Shown: positions 8,022 through 17,511, counted from the first letter of the stretch. The stretch: DNA of 64,000 bases from Flavobacteria bacterium GWA2_35_26 (GCA_001800905.1 MGWH01000002.1:496001-560000); one strand, 5' to 3'. Notes: generated by a model from the sequence alone, not told the origin. Numbers and translations are program-made.

Positions 8022-11000
8022 ATGAAGAATAGCATTACCATTTCCTTCGTCGCTTTATTTATAGTATTTGGAATCCAAATGGGATTTGCAATTCCTAAAA
8101 ATATTGATCCGCCTTTAAATAAAAGTGCCGCACCAGTAGCACCAACAATCACAGCATTCCCATCAAGTAACTCAAAATACTGTCCTCTTTCACAAACAAA
8201 AATAGTTAGCAGCGTAACAATAACTCACGACCCAACAGAATTAACTACAGAAGCGGTTTTTATTCAAATTTCCTCTGGATATGTTTTATTAGAAGATCAA
8301 TTACTATTAATCAACCCTTTATTACATCCTACAATAACTTCCTCATGGAATGCTTTAGAAGGAAAATTAAAACTTTCCAGCCCTACATCAGGAGTCCAAG
8401 TGAATTATTCAGAATTTGAAGCAGCTATTGAAGATATTGTTTATACTAACTCTAATCCTAATCCTACTGGAACACGAAACTTTTCTATTACATTAGGAAA
8501 TGGACTTGCTAATTATTTGCCAAGTAATGGTCACTATTATGAATACGTTCCTAGTTTAGGAATTACTTGGACCAATGCAAAAGCAGCAGCAGCACTAAAA
8601 ACTTTTTATGGATTACAAGGTTATTTGGCTACAATAACTGCTGCAGACGAGGCTCAATTAGCTGGAAAACAGGCGCCTGGCACTGGATGGATTGGAGGAA
8701 CAGATGAAGCAACAGAAGGTGTATGGAAATGGGTAACTGGTCCTGAAGCAGGGACAGTTTTTTGGAATGGGACAGCTACTGGATCTTCACCTAATTTTGC
8801 GTTTTGGAATACTAATGAACCAAACCAAGCTGGAAATGAAGATTATGCTCATATTACAGCTCCTGGAGTAGGAATTCCTGGATCTTGGAATGATTTAACT
8901 AATGGAGGAGCCACAAGTGGTTCTTACCAACCCAAAGGCTATATCGTAGAATATGGAGGTATGCCAGGTGACCCTAGCTTACAACTATCAGCGAGCACCT
9001 CTTTGACTATGGCTGGCAAGATAACTGCAACAAATTCTAATTCTAATTGTGGCGCCGGAAATGTTACATTAAATGCTACAGCAACATTTGGCACAATAGA
9101 ATGGTATACTACTGCAACTGGAGGAACACCCTTTACAACTGGCAATAACATCACAACGCCTTTCTTAACCTCAACTACAAATTACTATGTGAGTGCAGGC
9201 TGTGCCACCGATAGAACCCAAATTACCGCTACGATAAACCCATTACCAGTTGTTCAAAACACCTCCATCACCCAATGTGATACCGATGCAACTTCAGATG
9301 GAAAAACTACTTTTAATTTAACTGTGAACAATGATTTAATTTCAGCAAATTATACTAACGAAACGTTCAAATATTTCAACTCAGTTAGCAGTGCCACAAA
9401 CGAAATACTTTCTGATCTAATACCAAATGAATTCAGTTATAATAACACAACACCAAGCAGAATGCCCATTGGAGTTCGGGTATTTAATTCGGTAACTGGA
9501 TGTAGTTCTCCGACTCAAATTACTCTAATTGTACCTACGACTAATTTTCAACCCTCAGCTACCTTTACCTTTACAGTTTGTGATGATTTCTTAGATACTG
9601 ACGGGAATAACACATCTAACAACAACAGTAGTGACGGTATTGCCACATTTAATTTTTCGACAACAAGAGCGGCAATACTTGCTCAATTACCAGCTCAATC
9701 CCAAAACTACACTATCAACTATTACAGAAACGAAGCAGATGCCTTATCGCAATTGAATGCTATATTGGACATTGCTAATTATAGAAATATCGGTTATCCA
9801 AATGCTCAAGATATTTGGGTTCGAATAGAAACCGATATTGTCAGCAATACTTGTGTTGGAGTTGGGCCTTACATTCGTTTGAATGTAGAAGCGTTACCAA
9901 AAGCCAATACCATAAACGATCTAAGAGTATGCGATAGTAACTCAACCGGAATAGTAAATTTTGACACTTCGAATCTTGAAACCAATTTATTGAACGGTCA
10001 AACCAATGTTATTGTGCGTTATTTAGACCTAAACGATAACCCATTGCAAGATGCAAACGGAACCTTAATTACGAGCCCTTTCCCCTCCACTTTCTCTAGT
10101 ACAACACAAACAATAAAGGCAATTGTGTCTAATAACACTTCGCAACGATGTTTTGACGAAACGACCATATCCTTTTATGTAGATGCAATTCCAACAGCAA
10201 CTCCAATTCCAACAACATTTACAACCATTTGTGATGACGAAGCTGACCCTGCAAATCAAGATGGTAAATTTGGATTTGACACTTCGACTTTCGAAAGTAC
10301 CATTCTTGCTGGGCAAACCGGAATGACTGTTAAATATTACGATCAAAACAATACACTTTTGCCAAGCCCGCTTCCCAACCCTTTTGTAACAGGAACGCAA
10401 AATATTAATGTAATTATCGAAAATTCTATAAACCCAAATTGTTCAGCAACTTTAACTATTCCTTTTGTAGTTCATCCAATACCCAATATTGAATTAAGTG
10501 CAACTGAATTAATCTGTTCTAATTTACCAACGTTCTTTGTAACATTAAATCCTGGTTTTCTTGACAACTCTTTAGCCGCTAACTTTAATTACAATTGGAA
10601 AAAAGATGGAGGTACTTCTATAGCTACAAGTCCAACATTTGGCGTTAATTCTGAGGGAAGCTACACGGTTGAAGTTACCAATCCATCTGGCTGTAGTCGA
10701 ACTAGAACGATACAAGTTACGGCATCTAATCAAGCTACTATTTCATCTATCGACATCGTAGATTTAGTTGATTTTAATACCGTAACCATCAATACAACTG
10801 GACCTGGCGATTATGAATACAGTATGGATTACTTGAATGGAATTTGGCAAGATTCAAATATTTTTACAAATGTTCCAGGAGGAATTCACCAAGTTTTTGT
10901 AAATGACAAAAATGGTTGTGGATTGGTTTCAAAAGAGATCACCGTCTTAAGTATCCCAAAATTCTTTACCCCGAATACCGATGGATTTAACGATTATTGG

Positions 11001-11207
11001 ACTGTTAAAGGAATGCTTTCGTATCCAACTGCCGAATTACGTATTTTTGACAGATACGGAAAATTACTAAAAGAATTAAGACCGACTAGTATAGGCTGGG
11101 ATGGTACATTTAACGGGCAACCATTGCCTGCTTCAGATTATTGGTTCGTATTTAAACTTGATTCAAATACACCCGAGAAAAGAGGTCATTTTACCTTAAA
11201 AAGATAG
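8022..11207 (+). CDS. T9SS type-B surface protein with C-type lectin-like domain
   Basis: A 1061-residue secreted protein. Residues 1-23 are a signal peptide. Residues about 168-311 form a C-type lectin-like domain (YYEYVPSLGITWTNAK, GWIGGTDEATEG, NEPNQAGNEDY, SWNDL, GYIVEY). This is followed by a YYVSAGC segment of the Ig-like type common in flavobacterial surface proteins, then repeated blocks each starting with a C(D)xD motif. Residues 978-1061 are the type-B CTD (CHU_C, gliding-motility-associated): IPKFFTPNTDGFNDYW, IFDRYGKLL, GWDGTFNG, DYWF. This domain directs export by the type IX secretion system. A role as a carbohydrate- or surface-binding adhesin is inferred. No PorP/SprF gene is adjacent. 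It ends one base from the convergent folK-dNK gene. Confidence 0.92.
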   Translation: MKNSITISFVALFIVFGIQMGFAIPKNIDPPLNKSAAPVAPTITAFPSSNSKYCPLSQTKIVSSVTITHDPTELTTEAVFIQISSGYVLLEDQLLLINPLLHPTITSSWNALEGKLKLSSPTSGVQVNYSEFEAAIEDIVYTNSNPNPTGTRNFSITLGNGLANYLPSNGHYYEYVPSLGITWTNAKAAAALKTFYGLQGYLATITAADEAQLAGKQAPGTGWIGGTDEATEGVWKWVTGPEAGTVFWNGTATGSSPNFAFWNTNEPNQAGNEDYAHITAPGVGIPGSWNDLTNGGATSGSYQPKGYIVEYGGMPGDPSLQLSASTSLTMAGKITATNSNSNCGAGNVTLNATATFGTIEWYTTATGGTPFTTGNNITTPFLTSTTNYYVSAGCATDRTQITATINPLPVVQNTSITQCDTDATSDGKTTFNLTVNNDLISANYTNETFKYFNSVSSATNEILSDLIPNEFSYNNTTPSRMPIGVRVFNSVTGCSSPTQITLIVPTTNFQPSATFTFTVCDDFLDTDGNNTSNNNSSDGIATFNFSTTRAAILAQLPAQSQNYTINYYRNEADALSQLNAILDIANYRNIGYPNAQDIWVRIETDIVSNTCVGVGPYIRLNVEALPKANTINDLRVCDSNSTGIVNFDTSNLETNLLNGQTNVIVRYLDLNDNPLQDANGTLITSPFPSTFSSTTQTIKAIVSNNTSQRCFDETTISFYVDAIPTATPIPTTFTTICDDEADPANQDGKFGFDTSTFESTILAGQTGMTVKYYDQNNTLLPSPLPNPFVTGTQNINVIIENSINPNCSATLTIPFVVHPIPNIELSATELICSNLPTFFVTLNPGFLDNSLAANFNYNWKKDGGTSIATSPTFGVNSEGSYTVEVTNPSGCSRTRTIQVTASNQATISSIDIVDLVDFNTVTINTTGPGDYEYSMDYLNGIWQDSNIFTNVPGGIHQVFVNDKNGCGLVSKEITVLSIPKFFTPNTDGFNDYWTVKGMLSYPTAELRIFDRYGKLLKELRPTSIGWDGTFNGQPLPASDYWFVFKLDSNTPEKRGHFTLKR

Positions 11208-11208
11208 T

Positions 11209-12348
11209 TTATTTTGAGTCAATCTTATTTTGAATTTCATTCAAAATAAAAAGATAATCCGCATGATTTTTTACAAAATCACGATCTGAAACATCAATAA
11301 TTAAGACATTTAAATCAGTTTGTGATTTGATATAGTCCAAATAACCCGTATTGATTTTATCTAAATACTCAGCAGGAATTTCTTGTTCGTAGCTTCTGCC
11401 TCGTTTTTTTATATTTTGCAATAAGCGTTCCGAATTTTGGTACAAATACACATACAAATCGGGCTTGGGCATTTCTTTGTAAATGATGTGAAACAAATTA
11501 CTGTACAGTCTGTATTCATCATCTGCCAGGGTGATTTTTGCAAAAATTAAGGATTTAAAAATATGATAATCGGCTACAACAAAATCTTTAAACAAATCAA
11601 ATTGGGACAAATCATCCGAAAGTTGTTTGTATCGATCAGCCAAAAAAGACATTTCTAACGGAAATGCATATCGGTTTTGATCTTTATAAAATTTAGGCAA
11701 AAATGGATTGTCAGCAAAACGTTCCAAAACAGATTTAGCATTAAAATCTTCAGCAATTTTTGTTGCCAAAGTAGTTTTTCCGGCGCCAATATTACCTTCA
11801 AAAGCAACATAATTAAACTGCTCTAAGTTAATTTTTCGCAATGGACTATCAATACTTTGAACTGCAATACATTCGCTTTTATCTTTGGTTTCCAACAATA
11901 ACTCTGCAACATCTTTTTGGAACACTGGATGAATCCATTCTAAATTCAAATCCAACATCGGTTTCAAAACAAAAATTCTATCTTGCATTAAAGGATGAGG
12001 CACTTTCAGTTGTTCAGTAGCAATGATTTCATTATCAAAAGCCACAATGTCAATATCAATAATTCGAGATTGATAACCCAAATTACCTTCTCTAACACGC
12101 CCCATCTGCTGCTCAATTTCCAAGATTTTGGATAAAATTTCAGCCGCCGAGTCGAAAGTATGCACTACAATAGCAACATTATAAAACGCATCACTTTCAA
12201 ATCCCCAAGAGGGCGTTTCATACACCTTAGACAATTTAACCACAGTAGCCACCTCAAGATGAATCATTTGCAAACAACTTTCGATGTTTTCCAAACGATT
12301 CCCCTGGTTAGTTCCAATAGATAAAACGACTTGATGCTGTGATTTCAT
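11209..12348 (-). CDS. folK: HPPK (FolK)-deoxynucleoside kinase fusion
   Basis: A 379-residue bifunctional protein. Residues 1 to about 135 are 6-hydroxymethyl-7,8-dihydropterin pyrophosphokinase: LSIGTNQGNRLENI, VYETPSWGF, SRIIDIDI (metal-binding Asp98 and Asp100) and VPHPLMQDRIFVL. Residues about 178-379 are a deoxynucleoside kinase (dNK/dGK family): P-loop GNIGAGKT at 185-192, LERFADNPFLPKFY, the DRY segment and a KRGRSYE lid. The first step belongs to folate synthesis and the second to salvage of deoxynucleosides. Such fusions are known in Bacteroidetes, but the joining of the two activities is notable. The gene is divergent from sppA and convergent with the T9SS protein gene. Confidence 0.93.
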   Translation of the reverse strand: MKSQHQVVLSIGTNQGNRLENIESCLQMIHLEVATVVKLSKVYETPSWGFESDAFYNVAIVVHTFDSAAEILSKILEIEQQMGRVREGNLGYQSRIIDIDIVAFDNEIIATEQLKVPHPLMQDRIFVLKPMLDLNLEWIHPVFQKDVAELLLETKDKSECIAVQSIDSPLRKINLEQFNYVAFEGNIGAGKTTLATKIAEDFNAKSVLERFADNPFLPKFYKDQNRYAFPLEMSFLADRYKQLSDDLSQFDLFKDFVVADYHIFKSLIFAKITLADDEYRLYSNLFHIIYKEMPKPDLYVYLYQNSERLLQNIKKRGRSYEQEIPAEYLDKINTGYLDYIKSQTDLNVLIIDVSDRDFVKNHADYLFILNEIQNKIDSK

Positions 12349-12376
12349 AATGGCTGCAAATTAACTAAAAGTATAC

Positions 12377-12384
12377 TATATTTG
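12377..12384 (+). promoter_or_regulatory. possible -7 box for sppA
   Basis: TATATTTG matches TAnnTTTG exactly, about 92 bases upstream of the sppA ATG. The leader would be long, so a nearer start cannot be excluded. Confidence 0.4.
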
Positions 12385-12475
12385 TGTGAAGTGTTAATAA
12401 TTAAATTTCAATTTGAAAAATACAATTGTGTAACATTTTAACCCCAATTACTACTTATACGAAAATTAAAAAATT

Positions 12476-14236
12476 ATGAAGTTTTTAGGAAATGTATTGG
12501 CTACCATCGTAGGAATTTTTGTTTTCACCATGCTATTCTTTTTTGGAATAGTGCTGATTGGGGCCATTTTTGGCGGAGAAGAAAATGGTGTCGAAGTAAA
12601 AGAAAATTCGGTAATCGTATTGAATTTAGAAGACATTCAAAATGACTATGCTGGAAAATATTCTGACCCATGGGTTACCGTATTTTCAGATACCAAACAG
12701 ATTGGCTTGACCGATGTCATTGATGCTATCGGAGACTCTAAAACCGATGAAAACATCAAAGGAATTTCTATTTTAAACAACAATTCTTCACTTGGAATGG
12801 CGCAAAGTAAAGCGATTAGAGATGCTTTGGAAGATTTCAAAAAATCAGGAAAGTTTGTTATGGCGTATGCCAATACCTATTCACAAAAAGAATATTATTT
12901 AAGTTCCGTAGCGAACACTATTTATCTCAATCCAGTGGGCGATTTAGATTTCAAAGGACTTTCTTCTGACCTACTATTTTTTAAAGATTTTCAAGATAAA
13001 ACAGGCGTAAAAATGGAAGTTATTCGTCACGGAAAATACAAAAGTGCCGTAGAACCTTTCCTTGAAAACAAAATGAGTGATGCTAATAGAGAACAAATTA
13101 CGGCGTTGCTGAATTCCATTTGGAACTCCGTAGTTACTGATATTGCAAAAAGCCGAAATCTTTCGGTACAACAACTCAATATAGTTGCAAATGGTTTATT
13201 GGCTCGAACGCCTGAAATGGCTAAAGCGCAAAAATTAGTAGACGTAGTTGCTTATGAAGACGTTTACCACAACGCTATAAAAAAATTATTAAAAGTAGCC
13301 ACTAAAGACGAATACGAATCGGTTTCCATACTGGATTACACCCAAAAATACACTACAACTTCAATTCCTAATGATGCTACAGATGAAATTGCCATTATTT
13401 ATGCACAAGGCGAAATTCAAAGTGGCGAAGGTGATGTCAACATCATTGGCGAAGGCGCAATGCGCCGTTCTATCAGTGAGGCAAGAAATAACGATGATGT
13501 AAAGGCAATTGTGCTTCGCATCGATAGCCCAGGAGGAAATGCCTTAACCTCTGATTTGATTTGGAGAGAAATCGAATTGACTAAAAAAGTAAAACCAGTA
13601 GTTGTTTCGATGGGGAATTATGCTGCTTCTGGAGGGTATTATATAGCTTGTAATGCCAATACAATTTTCGCAGAAAAAAATACAATTACTGGTTCGATAG
13701 GTGTTTTTGGGATGCTACCTAATTTTAGTGGTCTAAGTACCAAAATGGGAATTCATTCTGAACAAGTCAATACCCACCAAAACTCAGGTAATTACAATCC
13801 ATTTGCACCAATCGATGAAAAATTTAAGGCGGTAACCACAGAAGGTGTAGAACAAATCTATAAAACATTTGTTTCTCATGTGGCTCAGGGACGAAAAATG
13901 AGTTTTGCACAAGTAGATGCTATAGCTCAAGGTAGAGTTTGGACTGGCGCTGATGCTATAAAAATTGGTTTAGTAGACAAAATTGGCGGTTTACATGATG
14001 CTATTCAAGAAGCAGCACGTTTAGCAAAAATCAAAACGTTCAACACCCAAAATTATCCAGAATTCAAGAAAAATTTTGATGATTTCTTAGAAAATTTCCC
14101 TTTTGCCAAAACCAAAGAACGTTGGATTAAAGAAGAAATTGGAGAAGAAAATTACAAAATGATGGAACAAATCAAACGCATTCAGAGTTACAAAGGGGTT
14201 CAAGCCCGAATGCCATTTGATATTAGCATTCAATAA
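12476..14236 (+). CDS. sppA: signal peptide peptidase SppA, 67-kDa type
   Basis: A 586-residue membrane serine protease with an N-terminal transmembrane segment (residues 9-32) and two tandem peptidase_S49 domains. The catalytic dyad is split between them as in the E. coli enzyme: Lys189 in GKYKSAVEPF of the first half and Ser385 in NYAASGGYYIA of the second half. SPGGNAL and GSIGVFG are also conserved. SppA degrades cleaved signal peptides in the inner membrane, on the periplasmic side. It is monocistronic, closed by a terminator, and of full length. Confidence 0.95.
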   Translation: MKFLGNVLATIVGIFVFTMLFFFGIVLIGAIFGGEENGVEVKENSVIVLNLEDIQNDYAGKYSDPWVTVFSDTKQIGLTDVIDAIGDSKTDENIKGISILNNNSSLGMAQSKAIRDALEDFKKSGKFVMAYANTYSQKEYYLSSVANTIYLNPVGDLDFKGLSSDLLFFKDFQDKTGVKMEVIRHGKYKSAVEPFLENKMSDANREQITALLNSIWNSVVTDIAKSRNLSVQQLNIVANGLLARTPEMAKAQKLVDVVAYEDVYHNAIKKLLKVATKDEYESVSILDYTQKYTTTSIPNDATDEIAIIYAQGEIQSGEGDVNIIGEGAMRRSISEARNNDDVKAIVLRIDSPGGNALTSDLIWREIELTKKVKPVVVSMGNYAASGGYYIACNANTIFAEKNTITGSIGVFGMLPNFSGLSTKMGIHSEQVNTHQNSGNYNPFAPIDEKFKAVTTEGVEQIYKTFVSHVAQGRKMSFAQVDAIAQGRVWTGADAIKIGLVDKIGGLHDAIQEAARLAKIKTFNTQNYPEFKKNFDDFLENFPFAKTKERWIKEEIGEENYKMMEQIKRIQSYKGVQARMPFDISIQ

Positions 14237-14243
14237 ATTCAAA

Positions 14244-14283
14244 AACAGCTTCCCATTTATAAATTGAGAAGCTGTTTTTTTTT
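14244..14283 (+). terminator. Rho-independent terminator (sppA)
   Basis: AACAGCTTC / GAAGCTGTT nine-base stem, followed by a run of T. It overlaps the end of the convergent DUF2797 gene. Confidence 0.82.
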
Positions 14284-15076
14284 ATATCTCAATTTTCACA
14301 ACGTAACCTTCTGAACTTCGAATATTAAAAACAGTTCCGCCTTCAAAAAGTAGATATTGTCCTTTAATACCGATTAATTTTCCTTGAAAATTAGGTGTCT
14401 TATCCAAACTCAAGCTAGTCACTTTCGTAGGATATTCCAAAACTGGATACTGCATTTCATACAAATCTATTTTCTGATTGTAAAAATACTCCTGAACTTC
14501 GTTTGGAATTAAATGCTCTACTTTCAATCGCTCTGCGATTAAATCAATCGTTTCAAAAGAATTGGTTAACATTTTTCGCCAATTGGTTTTATCGGCATAA
14601 TGATTTTTTAAAGCTACCTCAGTAATCCCAGCCAAATAGCGGTTTGGTACCTCAACAATTGAAATCGCTTGACTCGCGCCTTGATCAATCCAACGTGTAG
14701 GCATTTGTGTTTTTCGAGTTACGCCTACTTTAACTTCGCTAGACAAAGCCAAATACACGATATGCGGTTGCAATTGTACTTTTTCTTCATAAGCTAAATC
14801 GCGATCTGCAATTCCGAGATGCGCTGTGCTCAACTCCGGTTTCATAATCCAATCTCCAACAGCAGGACTGGAGTAAAAGCAATCATAACAAAATCCTTGT
14901 CGGAATATCTTTTTCTTTTTCCCACAATTCAAACACTGAAAACCTACAAAATTGATTTCCATTGGTTTACCCAATAGTTGGTTTACATTCAAAAAGCTGT
15001 CTTCAAAAACAAGATAATACTGAATTGGTTCGCCAAATTCAGTTTGCATTTTGGTTAAAACTCCTTCGTAAGTCAT
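14282..15076 (-). CDS. DUF2797 zinc-ribbon protein
   Basis: A 264-residue cytoplasmic protein of the DUF2797 family. It carries a four-cysteine zinc-ribbon-like site (Cys48, Cys51, Cys63, Cys66). Further on there is a GIY-YIG-like segment, HIVYLALSSEVKVGVTRK, with Arg at TRWIDQGAS. Resemblance to GIY-YIG nucleases suggests nucleic-acid contact, but activity is unproven. It is divergent from the GH3-family gene with 97 bases between starts; the same pairing is common in Bacteroidetes, hinting at shared regulation. Function unknown. Confidence 0.8.
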   Translation of the reverse strand: MTYEGVLTKMQTEFGEPIQYYLVFEDSFLNVNQLLGKPMEINFVGFQCLNCGKKKKIFRQGFCYDCFYSSPAVGDWIMKPELSTAHLGIADRDLAYEEKVQLQPHIVYLALSSEVKVGVTRKTQMPTRWIDQGASQAISIVEVPNRYLAGITEVALKNHYADKTNWRKMLTNSFETIDLIAERLKVEHLIPNEVQEYFYNQKIDLYEMQYPVLEYPTKVTSLSLDKTPNFQGKLIGIKGQYLLFEGGTVFNIRSSEGYVVKIEI

Positions 15077-15095
15077 TTGGTTTTAAGTTTCAGGT

Positions 15096-15124
15096 TTGGA
15101 ATTGAACAAAAAATGTTATTTTTG
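15096..15124 (+). promoter_or_regulatory. promoter of the GH3-family gene
   Basis: TTG (15096-15098), an 18-base spacer and TATTTTTG (15117-15124) match TTG-N17-23-TAnnTTTG. The ATG follows about 50 bases later. Confidence 0.7.
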
Positions 15125-15173
15125 GTAAAGTTATCATTCGGAATCCGAAATTCATAATTCCTAACTCACAAAT

Positions 15174-16685
15174 ATGCCCATACCGATCATTAACTCCATT
15201 GCTTCTTGGGTTTTAAAGCAACGGATTCATCAAATTGAATTGTTCTTGAAGTACCCAAACGAGGTACAAGAAGAATTGTTGATGAATTTGATCCGGCGTG
15301 CAGAAAATACGGTAATTGGAGCCCAATACGAGTTTAGTTCGATCAACTCCTACACTACTTTTTCAGAACGAGTTCCCGTATCTACTTACGAAGATTTACA
15401 ACCACTAATTGAACGTACGCGCCAAGGTGAACAAAATATTTTTTGGGACGCACCAATTAAATGGTTTGCCAAATCAAGCGGTACCACCAATGCTAAAAGT
15501 AAATTTATACCAGTAAGTAATGATGCATTAGAAGATTGTCATTACAAAGGAAGTAAGGATTTGTTGTGTTTGTACTTGAATAACAATGAAGATTCTGATA
15601 TGTTTTTGGGAAAAAGCCTTCGCCTGGGAGGAAGCTCTCAAATTTATGAAGATAAGGAAACGTTGTTTGGTGACTTATCTGCTATTTTGATTGAAAACAT
15701 GCCTATTTGGGCCGAATTCAGCAGCACACCTAGCAATAAAATATCGTTGATGAGCGAATGGGAGCAGAAGCTGGCTGCAATTATCAACGAAACTAAAAAT
15801 GAAAATGTAACTAGCTTTGCAGGAGTTCCTTCTTGGATGTTAGTCTTGATGAACCGAATACTCGAAGAAACGGGGAAAGGTAATTTATTAGAAGTTTGGC
15901 CTAACCTAGAAGTCTATTTTCATGGAGGAGTTAGCTTTGAACCCTACCGCGAACAATATCAAAAGTTACTCCCAAAATCCGATTTTAAATACTACGAAAT
16001 ATACAATGCCTCTGAGGGTTTCTTTGCTATTCAGGATTTGAATGATTCTAGCGATTTATTATTAATGCTAGATTATGGTATTTTCTATGAGTTCATTCCA
16101 ATGGATACTTTTGGCACACCCAATCAAAAAGTAATCCGTTTGGCAGAGGTAGAATTGTTTAAAAACTACGCTGTTGTAATTACAACCAATTCAGGACTAT
16201 GGCGCTATTTAATAGGTGATACAGTTCGTTTTACATCTTTAAATCCATACAGAATTCGTGTTTCAGGAAGAACCAAACACCATATCAATGTCTTTGGCGA
16301 AGAACTAATGGTGGAAAATACCGATCAGGCTATTGCCAAAGCTTGCCAACTCACCCAAACCGAAGTAGTGGATTATACCGTGGCTCCTATTTTTATGGAT
16401 GGCAAAGAAAAAGGCGCTCACGAATGGATGATTGAGTTCAAACAAAATCCGAGTGATCTCGTTCAATTTCAAAAAATATTAGATGAAACCATACAGAGCC
16501 TCAACTCCGATTACGAAGCCAAACGCTATAATAATATGACCCTAAATCCTTTGGTTATTAATTTGGCTAGACCCAATCTATTTTATGATTGGCTCAAAGA
16601 GCGAGATAAATTAGGCGGCCAACACAAAATTCCGAGACTATCCAATCAAAGAGAGTATTTGGAGCAATTGAAAGGGTTACAATAA
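15174..16685 (+). CDS. GH3-family acyl-adenylate-forming protein
   Basis: A 503-residue member of the GH3 (auxin-responsive promoter) family of the ANL adenylating superfamily. The ATP/phosphate-binding loop is KSSGTTNAKSKFIP near residue 101, the adenine motif is YEIYNASEGFFAIQ, and WRYLIGDTVRF carries the ribose-binding Asp. The C-terminal hinge region (VSGRTKHHINVFGEEL) is present. In plants GH3 enzymes conjugate amino acids to acyl acids; the bacterial substrate is not known. No carrier-protein domain is fused. The divergent DUF2797 gene is its regular neighbour in Bacteroidetes. Confidence 0.9.
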   Translation: MPIPIINSIASWVLKQRIHQIELFLKYPNEVQEELLMNLIRRAENTVIGAQYEFSSINSYTTFSERVPVSTYEDLQPLIERTRQGEQNIFWDAPIKWFAKSSGTTNAKSKFIPVSNDALEDCHYKGSKDLLCLYLNNNEDSDMFLGKSLRLGGSSQIYEDKETLFGDLSAILIENMPIWAEFSSTPSNKISLMSEWEQKLAAIINETKNENVTSFAGVPSWMLVLMNRILEETGKGNLLEVWPNLEVYFHGGVSFEPYREQYQKLLPKSDFKYYEIYNASEGFFAIQDLNDSSDLLLMLDYGIFYEFIPMDTFGTPNQKVIRLAEVELFKNYAVVITTNSGLWRYLIGDTVRFTSLNPYRIRVSGRTKHHINVFGEELMVENTDQAIAKACQLTQTEVVDYTVAPIFMDGKEKGAHEWMIEFKQNPSDLVQFQKILDETIQSLNSDYEAKRYNNMTLNPLVINLARPNLFYDWLKERDKLGGQHKIPRLSNQREYLEQLKGLQ

Positions 16686-16737
16686 AAAAAGCCAAAAGAA
16701 ATTGAGTATTTAAACTATTTTTCTTTTAGCTTTTTAA
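16686..16737 (+). terminator. weak terminator-like hairpin
   Basis: AAAGCcAAAAGAAA...TTTCTTTTaGCTTT with a long AT loop, followed by TTTTTAATT. It directly follows the GH3-family stop codon. The stem is AT-rich and imperfect. Confidence 0.4.
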
Positions 16738-16805
16738 TTATTTTTTTTCAACTTATTCCCTACTATTGCCCCGATAATTAGGAAAAAGTTATCTTTTTAA
16801 GACTA

Positions 16806-17309
16806 TCATTTAAAGGTGATATCGATACATCCATCTGAAGATCGTTTCACATGTACATCAATTTCGTCTAAATTATGAGTTTCCATATAAGTTTCTACTT
16901 CTTTTATACAACTATATGCACCTCCCATGCCACAAATATGACATTTGCCATCAGGTTTCAATACAAAACTGTTTAACGAATTGTCAAATGGAACAATAGA
17001 TACAAAATTTGAAAATTTATTTTCAGGATTTTTGTCAATACTAATTATTACTTCATATTTAATTACACTAGGTTCTCTAGTTAATAAATTTAAAGAGTTT
17101 ACTGCAGCATCAACTTGATTAATTAAACGCCTGGTAAAAGGCGAGGCTTGAGCATACTCTTTTTCTGAAGTAGAATAATAGATAGGATTTGAAGGAACTG
17201 TTTTTTCATTAGTTGCAACAGTACCATTAATTTGAGAGTCGTTTTTATCACATGAGATTAATAAAATTAAAATCATTGATAGACTTGATAATCTACTAAT
17301 TTTTTTCAT
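16806..17309 (-). CDS. lipoprotein with Cys-rich C-terminus, unknown
   Basis: A 167-residue predicted lipoprotein: residues 1-19 are the signal, with a lipobox LLIS before Cys20, followed by DKND (acidic residues after the Cys, as in Bacteroidetes surface-exposed lipoproteins). The C-terminal third has a CHICGMGG motif, a further Cys (GAYSC) and the Cys in SSDGCIDITFK; CxxCGMGGA resembles a metal- or disulfide-forming site. I do not recognise the family. It sits alone between GH3 and serB, with AT-rich flanks. Both surface location and redox/metal role are inference. Confidence 0.7.
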   Translation of the reverse strand: MKKISRLSSLSMILILLISCDKNDSQINGTVATNEKTVPSNPIYYSTSEKEYAQASPFTRRLINQVDAAVNSLNLLTREPSVIKYEVIISIDKNPENKFSNFVSIVPFDNSLNSFVLKPDGKCHICGMGGAYSCIKEVETYMETHNLDEIDVHVKRSSDGCIDITFK

Positions 17310-17461
17310 TTGATTTGGGATTTAATTTCTACTAATACTAATTGGAATTCGCAATATTGTTAGGGCTATTACAATATTACGTTTCTAAATTCATTACCAT
17401 TTTATTCTTAATAAGTAATTGGTTAATGAATTAAAATTATAAAAAAAATAAAGACAAAAAT

Positions 17462-17490
17462 AAAGCCCAACAATAAATGTTGGGCTTTTA
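17462..17490 (-). terminator. Rho-independent terminator (serB)
   Basis: AAAGCCCAACA-ATAAATG-type hairpin with perfect TGTTGGGCTTT arm; on the minus strand the stem is followed by ATTTTTG. It lies 22 bases after the serB stop. Confidence 0.85.
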
Positions 17491-17511
17491 TAATTTTACT
17501 CTATCGAATCT

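Noticed and set aside
10065..10400. 111-residue antisense frame in the lectin-domain gene
   Set aside because: No start context or recognisable protein features; the sense strand carries the T9SS substrate.
15137..15149. TTCGG-AAT-CCGAA palindrome before the GH3 gene
   Set aside because: Only five-base arms in a spacer; this occurs by chance often and no second copy is seen.
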